A stretch of DNA of 64,000 bases from Lingula anatina (lineage: Eukaryota > Brachiopoda > Lingulata > Lingulida > Lingulidae). Under the pieces are notes generated by a model. The model was not told where the DNA came from. It saw only the letters and a list, made by a program, of their open reading frames with translations, and ran no database searches. This document shows positions 36,401 to 45,849 of the stretch, piece after piece. The stretch's first letter is position 1. Every line of letters starts with the position of its first letter. The stretch lies in assembly GCF_001039355.2 (NCBI RefSeq), contig NW_019773714.1:356487-420486 (forward strand), read 5' to 3'. The position numbers and the translations under genes were made by a program.

Positions 36401-37269
36401 AATCTGCAACAGTAACATAGCATACAAAAAAGTAATACTCCACTAAGTGTACATACCTTATTCCCCTGGCTACTTCATATGGAGTTGTGCGCCATGACTG
36501 CCCATCTACAACTTTACCATCTGGCAGAGTCACTTTGATAGGTTGTGGCTCTTGTGCAGAAACCCATGAATCATACTCTGACTTTAACTTGTCCCATAAC
36601 TTCTGGCGATGCTCTATGAAATCTGGGCGTGGGTCAAGCTGAAAATATCCATTTCAATTCATGACACTTTTAGAAACATTATCACCTGGCAGCCTTTACA
36701 TCACAGCACTTTGAACTCAAACTTAATTTAGAAACATCACTGTAATCTTTAAATAGGCATATGAACATATGCTGACCAAAATGCATTTAGAAATATCTGA
36801 CTGACACATAAAAGATCGTTAGCTACCTCTATCGGTTGATCTCCAGCACCCTTCTGCTTGGCTTTTTTGCCCTCATTTTGCTGTTTTGCTTGTGTCTGAA
36901 ATAAATGGATACCGAACCCTGTTAACACAAAATTGTGTATATAGGAACACACAGCTATTGTATAAGTAACAACCAAAAAAGAAACTGCCTCTTTCATTTT
37001 ATACAATGTTAATATTTAAGTTACCTTGTTAGACCATACATCTGTCTGCACTGAAGTCTTTTTATACGTAAACATGTAAAATTTACATTGATTTTAATCC
37101 CCAAGTAAAACAGTCCCAATCCTACCTTTTTACAAGAATGTGTAGTACTACCCTTTTATGAATCAAAATACAGATAAAATGACCATTCCAATAACTAAAG
37201 GGATTATGACCAATCAATTAAAGTCTACAAAAAAGTGACTGAAAGCAAACAAGTGCATACATCAGCCAT
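30489..37269 (-). CDS. TARS1: Cytosolic threonyl-tRNA synthetase, complete
   Basis: Seventeen coding exons on the minus strand: 37261-37269, 36827-36895, 36457-36638, 36188-36303, 35421-35550, 34918-35035, 34655-34719, 34245-34470, 33821-33919, 33376-33542, 32921-33083, 32540-32677, 32265-32342, 31942-32042, 31390-31570, 31060-31174, 30489-30634. All phases close, giving 700 residues. The enzyme charges tRNA-Thr. A Lys-rich N-terminal extension is followed by the TGS domain ([20 protein letters not shown]), the editing domain ([12 protein letters not shown], with the HxxxH-type metal site, and [18 protein letters not shown]), then the class II core: motif 1 region, zinc-site MNCPGHC, motif 2 [16 protein letters not shown] and motif 3 [15 protein letters not shown], and the anticodon-binding domain ending SKDEF. 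The first exon codes only MAD. The single n at 35565 lies in an intron, 14 bases from an acceptor, next to sequence that looks like a separate promoter. Confidence 0.97.
33248..33279. repeat. Poly-A tract in a TARS1 intron
   Basis: A run of about 30 A bases. It may be a simple repeat or a retroposition relic; no element body is recognisable. Confidence 0.85.
35565..35565. other. Single n, probable contig join inside TARS1
   Basis: The n separates a TARS1 acceptor (35551-35564, minus strand) from unrelated sequence containing two back-to-back start codons. TARS1 exons on both sides fit in frame, so the order is plausible, but an unknown amount of sequence may be missing. Confidence 0.7.
35566..35632 (-). 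CDS. Possible first coding exon ([12 protein letters not shown]...), product unknown
   Basis: On the minus strand an ATG at 35632 opens [19 protein letters not shown] and runs into the n, with no donor seen before it. The surrounding bases are GC-richer than the introns and include a ccggatgtt ETS-like site just upstream. It could be the first exon of a different gene whose remainder is not in this contig, or an alternative TARS1 start. The protein was not recognised. It lies 226 bases from a plus-strand start at 35858. Confidence 0.35.
35633..35857. promoter_or_regulatory. Candidate bidirectional promoter
   Basis: A GC-richer 225-base segment lies between diverging start codons (minus 35632, plus 35858). 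It has a CCGGATGTT ETS-type word near the minus start and lacks a TATA box, as is usual for head-to-head housekeeping pairs. It lies inside the TARS1 transcription unit, which is odd. Confidence 0.4.
35858..35869 (+). CDS. Possible tiny first coding exon (MGKL), product unknown
   Basis: ATG GGG AAA TTG followed by a consensus donor gtgagt. It may start the plus-strand gene whose last exons are at 39445-40476, but the phases do not match directly (this exon ends in phase 0, while 39445 needs two bases from the exon before it), so at least one more exon would be needed. Confidence 0.3.
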
Positions 37270-37954
37270 GGTTTTTGCTGCTCACTTCCTCCAAGCCACC
37301 AAAAGCAAATTTATGTCTAAAATCCAACTACTTTCAGATAACTATGGTCCTTAGGTTTCCACTGCTGCCGCGGCTTCTCTCAGTAAAACCAGTGACAATT
37401 TTTCACAACTTCCTTGTTAAATACTATATCAAATATACCCTGTCAGATTCATGAATTTCATCAGCCACTGACCGAGATGAGTAATGCACAAGGCAGTTCC
37501 TTATCTTAAATGGGAGGTGAGAACACCAAAACTAATTACGGCTGTAGTTAGGTTGTATCAATTCTTAGACTTGTTGGGGTCAAGCATCCAGATTTTGACT
37601 CCGTCTACAGTGGATGATGCAATGTTTTCCTATTCAAATACATTATCCCACTAAGCAGCGACAAGACCGGTTGCCATGCTAGTGATGTTAAAAACACCAT
37701 CAATCAAGAAATTGGTAAATATTTGGCGACAGAAAACGCGTATTATAAAAACGCCTATTATGAAGTAAACTGATATATATTCATGCCATGAGTCAACTAA
37801 TCAATGAGCAATTTTAATGACGGCCGATGGCGATGTGGAAGGAATAGTTCACCAACCCCGTTCATGTTTTTGAAGAAGCTGTATCCTATTCTCTTGGTTA
37901 TTCGTAACAAATTGGTCTTGGCTAGCATATCTAACTTTCAAAAGTATCATAAGA

Positions 37955-38029
37955 TCATGCCTTTTTCTTTCCCTGTACACTCATTTGTTGAACGTCGGCT
38001 GCCACCTGGTCGGCCACGTTGTCCGCCAT
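37955..38029 (-). CDS. Possible alternative TARS1 first exon (MADNVADQ...)
   Basis: On the minus strand an ATG at 38029 opens a 24-codon frame, MADNVADQVAADVQQMSV, ending in a Lys run and a stop. Upstream lies an ETS-like ccggaaaataac. If the frame spliced after its AAAAAG through a weak GC donor (gcatga), it would join exon 36827-36895 in phase and give a longer TARS1 N-terminus. It may instead be an unrelated upstream frame. Low confidence. Confidence 0.25.
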   Translation of the reverse strand: MADNVADQVAADVQQMSVQGKKKA

Positions 38030-38245
38030 GTTATTTTCCGGTGTACAGTTGCGCTTGCGTGAATCTCAACTACCGCAATATTAGGTTGAGAGGCACCGTT
38101 CCAATAAATACATATTTATTTTAGCGAATCTCACTGTAAATTTTCTTTTACTATCTAAAAGCTTTGTTCTTTCCCAAAGATATTTAGATCTATGCGTTAG
38201 CGACGCGTTAATCCAATACATGCACGGTGCGAGTTATTAGTTCGA

Positions 38246-38301
38246 ATGACCATCATTCCACCACCATAATAATAATAGGCCTAATAATAATAATAATAAT
38301 A

Positions 38302-38345
<44 letters not shown>

Positions 38346-38365
38346 GGTGATGGAATGATGGTCAT
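38246..38365. mobile_element. Palindromic hairpin element with (AAT)n/(ATT)n core
   Basis: The arms ATGACCATCATTCCA (38246-38260) and its exact reverse complement (38351-38365) enclose CCACCATAATAAT and its near complement, then AAT and ATT runs. Almost all of the 120 bases can fold into one stem. It resembles a MITE with microsatellite growth in the middle, or a snap-back repeat. Confidence 0.75.
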
Positions 38366-39444
38366 ATTATTAATTTTTGTGAAATAAAATGCTCTCAGAT
38401 AAGAAAGTGTATTTTGGCTACGTTTAGGGTCTATGTTTCAACTTTGAATGTCTTCTATTTAAAAGTACCAGTAGGCCTACCTGTTCGCAGGCCAAAAACA
38501 TTGGGCTGTTGTAGAGAGTGAATAGATAGGTCCTGTTTCCTACAAGAATGTTTTATTTTAACATACGCTTTTGTGTTTGAGTAAGAATGTTTCGAAGTGA
38601 TTCTTTAACATGGAAATTTAGGCACGAGACACCAACACTGATATGATTAAGTTGAAGGACCCTAACCTTTGAGCTACAGCTCTCCACATGTCAGTGCGCT
38701 TATCATAATAACCCAGTGCCACCGATACAAATACAATGTATACCTCGCGTAGAGTACACATATTTTGCTCACATTACATAGTCTGTCACCATGCCATCCC
38801 TAGGATATACGCACAGTTATTTTTTCAGCTTTCCACGACAATTGGCGGCTAGGACGGAAGACCACAAAAAATTAGGGCGAGTGTTCTTCGATTTTAGGCC
38901 TATTAATATTAGTTTGACATAAGACCTAATCAAATGATCTTTATTTGTTGTAATAATGAATTGTATTGATATTGCTTGGTGAAGTGAATTACGTTTGTTT
39001 CATTATTTGTTAAGTCAATGTAGGCCACAAAGTGGTAAATGTCAAATAATTTCAATTTACTAATCTACGGAATAATCTGTGGGTCTCCGTAACCTTGACT
39101 CGGTTTCGCTATGTAAACTGTTATGACAGTTTGAAATCATCACGTTATCTTATAGGCCAACTGTAGACTATCTGTTGGCTTTAACTTATTTCAAATTAGT
39201 AAGAGTATAAGTTAACCTGTAATCACGATACGTCCTAATCACTATATTGCATAATTAGTAAAAAATAAAAGCTGGGCCTTAGCCCCAATTTTATTCTAAA
39301 CTTAGTCCAAGTCCTAAATAATTAAGTTACTGCTTTGCGGTTTTGTCATTTGCTGTATATTAGTGAATGTATTTTATTCCATAAACTTCCATCCAGCATT
39401 TTATTTTACCTGGTATCTTATTGTTTATTATCTTCTTTCTTCAG
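38366..39444. other. Spacer upstream of the small membrane-protein exons, no exon found
   Basis: AT-rich. The preceding exon or exons of the gene at 39445-40476 should lie in or before this stretch; I could not recognise any with the required phase. Confidence 0.4.
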
Positions 39445-40476
39445 GAATGTCATAGCCCATGCCATAGCCAATCCGATTTTAGTCTGGGGATTCGTATCTC
39501 TGCTGGCGCATTTCATTCCCAAAGATATAGTTGTGGCATTAGTGATCGCTAAAATGTTATTTTGTCTGGCGCAAGATATCAAATGTGGGGTGAGAAGATG
39601 AGAGCCATTTTTTTCTGTTATTCATTTTTCAGAATGATAATTGTTTGACAGGTTTTAAAGTAAAGATTGAACACAAGAGAATAATCCGAGAAATGAATTC
39701 ATAGGCATATGCATTCGTATTCTGGTGACTGAAGACTTTACTCCAGACTTGAAAAATATTCTTTTTTTTTCAGTTCATCTACAGTGTAATATGGGGCTTG
39801 ACAGTATATCACCAACTGTACATATTAACTCCTGTTCCTTTACTTGCTATAATAGCAGTTATAGGGGTGGGAGTCGTTATCAGCATCGGTGTAGGGCACT
39901 GGATAATAGAACAGGAGTTGCCCCATGGTAATTCATTATTCACCATCATTTAGCCTTTGCCTTTTATCTAATTCAGTTTTCCTTAAGTCAATAAAAAGTC
40001 GGCTATATCATTTTTTGATTTAAATTTTGCTGATTTTAGTAATAAAGAATCATGTGTAGAATTAGGATTCAAGACTGAAATCAATGGACCAAAACGATTA
40101 TTTCATAGGTGCTAATATGCTGAAATTCTGAAAAGTCACCCACACACACACATGAATCCAGGGTTAAAGTGATAATTCATAGCAATAAAACTAGCATATC
40201 TGTTATCCTCGTGTAAACTTTTTTCCTTGGAAACCAGTGCCAACTAACTTAATATTTGCATTCATTTCAGAGAGAAATCACCCAGCTGTTAAAAGTGACA
40301 GACTCCTGTTCAAATTCTGTGGCTTTTTGAACGAAGTGTTTTTGGCTTCTTTCCACTTTCCAGTATTGTTACTGTTACGATGTGGTCTTATGTCAAAACT
40401 GCGACAAAAAGTCAACAAAGAATGCTTTAAGACGCAATACAGATATAAACAAATAAAGCAAATGGAAATGAAATAA
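39445..40476 (+). CDS. Unrecognised small multi-pass membrane protein, last three exons
   Basis: Exons 39445-39589, 39774-39927 and 40271-40476, each with a good acceptor and the first two with good donors; phases agree and the frame ends at a stop. The visible 168 residues contain hydrophobic segments ILVWGFVSLLAHFI, IVVALVIAKMLFCLA, an IYSVIWGL...LYIL segment and a strongly hydrophobic PLLAIIAVIGVGVVISIGVG, then a segment with FLASFHFPVLLLL and a basic C-terminus rich in Lys and Gln. I do not recognise the family. The 5' end is unknown: the entry phase needs two bases from an earlier exon, although the frame is also open upstream to an ATG at 39335. The gene overlaps none of the TARS1 exons. 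Confidence 0.5.
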
Positions 40477-43333
40477 AGCCATATGTATTAAACTGTCATA
40501 ATGACTTGCGTTTAAAGTTAACATTATATTACATCAAATCAGATACTACTATACTACATGTATACGCCAGCCGATACGTGCGTCTTGTTGAGGGTTCTTT
40601 GCATGCTAATATATTACTCAACTAAATTGAACTGAATGGCCAGTTTTCTTACAGTTTTGACTTGGTATAGAACTCACGTGAGAAATTACCAATAAATGTG
40701 TCAAATCTTATAATAAAAAAAGAAGTTTTACATACACTATGGGTGAAAATAGGACATCAGATTAAGCCAAAAGTACCTTAACGTACCCATTCAATAACAT
40801 AAAGAGGTGTCGAGTTCTTACATCTACGATTAATTTATATAAGAAAGTTAATTCTAGTAATTTCTAGGGGCTGTAATCCGACTCGGGAAAGGCTATGTAT
40901 CGGCTAGAGTTATTCCCGGAGAAAAAACACCGCAGTTTTATTTCCAGAACCAAAAATATCAATTTATTACCTGGACATTGCCTGGTTTTATGGAAGAAAC
41001 TGGATTGCCAGAAATCGCCAAAACTTAAATTCTATTGATATAAGGGGGATAGAATAGAATGCAATTTCGAATGATAATTAAACGAGCCTCGTGCACAAGC
41101 ATGCAACTCCATTAAAATCAATTCGCAAGTCTGGTAGTTATTTTGCCATCTGTACAAGCCTCTTAACGAAAAGAAAAATTAGAGAATATAATTTTTATTC
41201 AATCTTTATATACAGCAACATCCAATTTCAAAAGTACCTTAGTAATAATTAATGAATTATGTAAACGAAATTAATCAATAAATGTTACTATGATTGAAAG
41301 TTTGAAGATTTCCATTCCTGTCTTTATCATCTAACATCAAAACGCATAAGGTCCGATAATGCTGCTCTTGTGGCTGGAAGCTGGTACCCGATGCCCGCGG
41401 GGAAAAACCCGTCTAAACCCTTCGTGGGGAATGCCGGGAAAGTGCCCACGCCACGATACTTCAGTCTTTATAACATGACAACTTTTTTTAATGACACGAC
41501 GCCTTACAGTTCAAGAATATCGACCGTTTTAGACAACGTGGTGCAGCTGAATAAACTTTCTCTTGTAACTACAAATTTTTCTCTATATACACAATACTGG
41601 TACACAAGATGAAGCACAAGTATTTGGCAAAGTAATTTCTACAGAAAGATATGCTAAAGCCAATTAAGACATTTACTAGAGTCTTAACACAATTAAACAG
41701 GCTAATTTTAACTTTATCCAGGGGATGAAGTCATAAATAAAGCGACTCAACCCTTTTACAACTTAAAACATCCATCAAAGCTTGAACATATAGTTCTTTC
41801 TAATGATGAACATAAAAAAATTCAGGTAAAATGATTATTACTCAGACACCTCAACGATTAAAACCAAACTGACATCTAACTCTTTGAAATATTTCAGATC
41901 TCACATTAGACTACACTTTATGGCCGTCTATGTAGATTTCAATGTGAATTTTTCGATCCGAAGAAAAAAGTGCATTTGTGATGAATTGGACATATTTGTC
42001 AATTATAACACTTAAGAAAATCATAATATTAGTAATATTAATAATTTGCGATCCTCCATCTTGAGAGATGACTGTGTGCACCCAGCCATCCCTCACGAGG
42101 AGCAGACTGTACAAAAAATATAATGAAACATTTTCTCAAACGTAATATATTTCATTATAATAGATTTTGCACAAGCTGTCAATGTAAAATCTTTTCATGT
42201 AAAAGCATTTACATGAAGTCAGATTTTACAAAGATGCGATAGTTAGTTGAGATTAGTGTGCGGATTATGATCTTCTCAAACGCTATACTGACGAACAACT
42301 CCACATCAACAGCACAAATTTGAAAAATGACTACATCACTAAGAATGAAATAAACACAACCGACCATAAGTGGTGGCAACACCAGTTTTGTGAGCAAAAA
42401 ACCATCTGCATTTAGAATGTGGATAAAGCAACTGGATATTCAATTTTATTTTTTTAATAATTATTATAATAACTGTATAGGCAGACAAGCTTTTCATACA
42501 GAACCACAATTCATCTTATTCAATTGACCACTTATGGAATTATGAATGATCAGTTTTTCTTAAGCTATTGAAATAAAACGTTTGGCTGTCATAAGTGAAA
42601 AAAATAAAACTTACTAAATGCAATTACAATTACACCCAACTCATATCTGCGACCCATGAACCGCAAAAATTCTCAACATCCAAAAGATACGAGTGCATTA
42701 TTATATTGCATTCCTCTTAAATTCAGTATATAGCTCTTCATTACCGTCCCACATTCTCTAAAATTTTTTGCAGACAAGTCGTGTCCTTAAAAACCAAGAC
42801 TGCTAGGACGTCCGATCATCAATGAAAGTGGCTACAGAGGCTCGTTGCTAGCGCTATATTGTGTTTCACATCTTGGACATTTAGGCTAGGATTGATGTTA
42901 TCTGCGTTCAGGCATTATTTCAGAAAATTGCCCTTCCGTAGCCTACAAATGAAATGTAACACGTTCACATAATATCAAAAGCAATTGATATCTTGCAGTT
43001 ATTGCAACAAAGAACATGCATGTTACAGGTATTTACACACCGTTAACACTAATAAGTATTTTGATATTCCATAAAGCTTTGGTTCTTCACGATTATTTTA
43101 TTTTTTTATTTCTATAATACAACACAAGAAAACCACATTGTGATAAAGAAGAGTGCTTAGATTCTACAAAAAGAAAGTGACTAGAAAATAAGAGGGATGA
43201 AGGAAGGCATATGAATCACGAAAACGCCTAACGATCTAAACAATATAAACAGATGAAAATACAAGTTTACCTGTACGATTGCCTTTTAGTATCACAACCG
43301 TTACACTGAGGGTGAGGTTGGGGGGGGGGGGGG
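40477..43333. other. Intergenic stretch with one GC-richer island
   Basis: Mostly AT-rich without recognisable exons. A GC-richer island at about 41350-41460 (ctggtacccgatgcccgcgg) stands out and lies in a short open frame on the plus strand, but I find no family match or splice pair. The stretch ends in a G-run of about 13 bases before the n at 43334. Confidence 0.45.
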
Positions 43334-43334
43334 N
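43334..43334. other. Single n after a poly-G run, probable contig join
   Basis: The base follows a poly-G tract and precedes a tandem array, two features that commonly break an assembly. Confidence 0.7.
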
Positions 43335-45600
43335 CAGCACTCCGCAGTCAGGCTTACCTTAAAGAGGTTTCCCTGTCATATGCCTTGGACGCTTTCCCAC
43401 TGCAGCCATCTCGTAGACCCAGACCATGGCAGGACTCGCTGGCACCAAGGATTGTTCGGATGTGCAGATGTGGCCCTCTTCTCCTCTCAGTTGTCAGTGG
43501 GAGTTCCATCGAGAATCGCTATAATCGAATCCTGTTAACAGAAAGAAAAACGAATTAATGACTTTTCCAACCTGTGTCAGCACTCTGCAATCGGGCTTAC
43601 CTTTAAGATGTTTCCCTGTCATATGCCTTGGACGCTTCCCCAGTGCGGCCACCTTGAAGACAGACCATGGCAGGACTAGCTGAATACATCCCCAGTGCAG
43701 CCACCTCGTAGACAGACCATATGGCAGGACTCACTGGCACCAAGGATTGATCGAAGTAGCTGAAGTGTAGATGTGGCTCTCTTACCCTTGCTGTTGTCAG
43801 TGGTAGCTCCATTGAGAATCACCATAATCAAATCCTGTTAACAGAAAGAAAAACGGGTTAATGACTTTTCCAACCTATGTCAGCACTCTGCAGTCAGGCT
43901 TACCTTTAAGAGGTTTCCCTGTCATATGCCTTGGACGCTTCCCCAGTGCAGCCACCTTGAAGACAGACCATGGCAGGACTAGCTGAATACATCCCGAGTG
44001 CAGCCACCTCATAGACAGACCATATGGCAGGACTCACTGGCACCAAGGATTGATCGAAGTAGCTGAAGTGTAGATGTGGCTCTCTTACCCTTGCTGTTGT
44101 CAGTGGTAGCTCCATCGAGAATCGCCATAATCGGATCCTGTTAACAGAAAGAAAAACGGATTAATGACGTTTCCAACCTATGTCAGCACTCTGCAGTCAG
44201 GCTTACCTTTAAAAGGTTTCCCTGTCATATGCCTTGGACGCTTGCCCACTGCAGCCATCTCGTAGACCCAGACCATGGCAGGACTCGCTGGCACCAAGGA
44301 TTGGTCGGATGTGCAGATATGGCCCTCTTCCCTTTGCAGTTGTCAGTGGTAGCTCCATTGAGAATCACCATAATCAAATCCTGTTAACAGAAAGAAAAAC
44401 GGGTTAATGGCTTTTCCAACCTATGTCAGCACTCTGCAGTCAGGCTTACCTTTAAGAGGTTTCCATCTCATATGCCTTGGGCGCTTCCTACTGCAACCAT
44501 CTCGTAGACCCAGACCATGGCAGAACTCGCTGAATACACCCCCAGTGCAGCCACTTCGCAGACAGACCATATGGCAGAACTCGCTGAATACACCCCCAGT
44601 GCAGCCACTTCGCAGACAGACCATATGGCAGGACTCGCTGGAAGCTTTCCCACTGCAGCCATCTCGTAGACCCAGACCATGGCAGGACTCGCTGGCACCA
44701 AGGATTGTTCGGATGTGCAGATGTGGCCCTCTTCTCCTCTCAGTTGTCAGTGGGAGTTTCATCGAGAATCGCCATAATCGAATCCTGTTAACAGAAAGAA
44801 AAACGGATTAATGACTTTTCCAACCTATGTCAGCACTCTGCAATCGGGCTTACCTTTAAGATGTTTCCCTGTCATATGCCTTGGACGCTTCCCCAGTGCG
44901 GCCACCTTGAAGACAGACCATGGCAGGACTAGCTGAATACATCCCCAGTGCAGCCACCTCGTAGACAGACCATATGGCAGGACTCACTAGCACCAAGGAT
45001 TGATCGAAGTAGCTGAAGTGTAGATGTGGCTCTCTTCCCCTTGCAGTTGTCAGTGGTAGCTCCATCGAAAATCGCCATAATCGAATCCTGTTAACAGAAA
45101 GAAAAACGGATTAATGACTTTTCCAACCTGTGTCAGCACTCTGCAGTCAGGCTTACCTTTAAGAGGTTTCCCTGTCATATGCCTTGGACGCTTCCTTACT
45201 GCAGCCTCTCGTAGACCCAGAACACAGCGGGACTACCTGCACCAAGGATTGATCGAATGAGCTGAAGTGTAGATGTGGCCCTCTTCCCTTTGCAGTTGTC
45301 AGTGGGAGCTCCATCGAGAATCACCATAATCGAATCCTGTTAACAGAAAGAAAAACGGATTAATGACTTTTCCAACCTGTGTCAGCACTCTGCAGTCGGG
45401 CTTACCTTTAAGATGTTTCCCTGTCATATCCCCTGGACAGGCTGTGGCAGGACTCACTGGCACCAAGGATTGATCGAAGTAGCTGAAGTGTAGATGTGGC
45501 TCTCTTCCCCTTGCAGTTGTCAGTGGTAGCTCTATCGCGAATCGTCATAATCGAGTTCTGTTAAAAGAAAGAAAAACGGATTAATTACTTTTCCTACCTA
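43335..45600 (-). repeat. Tandem array of about eight exon-like units (243-404 bp)
   Basis: Units begin at 43335, 43578, 43881, 44184, 44427, 44831, 45134 and 45383 (word cagcactc). Spacings are about 243, 303, 303, 243, 404, 303 and 249, reflecting gain or loss of an inner sub-repeat of roughly 54-60 bases (gcagccacttcgcagacagacc type). Read on the minus strand, almost every unit has an acceptor-like ctttctgttaacag, a body of about 150-300 bases and a donor-like ttaaag/gtaagc. Some units keep an open frame (the 44421-44762 unit: repeated SESCHMVCLRSGCTGG), others have in-frame stops, and the entry and exit phases differ, so chained coding exons are unlikely. It may be a satellite that grew from one exon, or a noncoding transcript. 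Confidence 0.85.
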
Positions 45601-45804
45601 TGTATGTAATAAGAAGAAACCTGGAATGCATGAAAATATGTGCTGTGGCACTACAACAATATAGCCCATAATAGCAGAAAGCCGATGATGTATCCTGCGA
45701 AGATTCCTGAGCGACGATTCCTCGTGAAGAGAAGCGAAGGTTTTAGCTGGCCAGCTAATTAGAGAAACGTCGAATCCACCGTCCAGACAGCCGTGTGATC
45801 GTCG

Positions 45805-45849
45805 ATGAGCGAAGCGTTGACTTGGGACGAGGAAAAGATTCGGAGAAAT
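45805..45849 (+). CDS. Possible first coding exon (MSEALTWDEEKIRRN), product unknown
   Basis: ATG AGC GAA ... AGA AAT followed by a strong donor gtgagt, in a locally GC-rich patch (45690-45960) that looks like a promoter region. The charged N-terminus is protein-like, but no second exon was recognised on the plus strand before the MALT1 gene (which lies on the other strand), so the call is weak. Confidence 0.3.

Noticed and set aside
44407-44811. 134-codon plus-strand open frame in the tandem array
   Set aside because: It arises from in-phase sub-repeats; the neighbouring units break the frame and no start context or splice sites support it.
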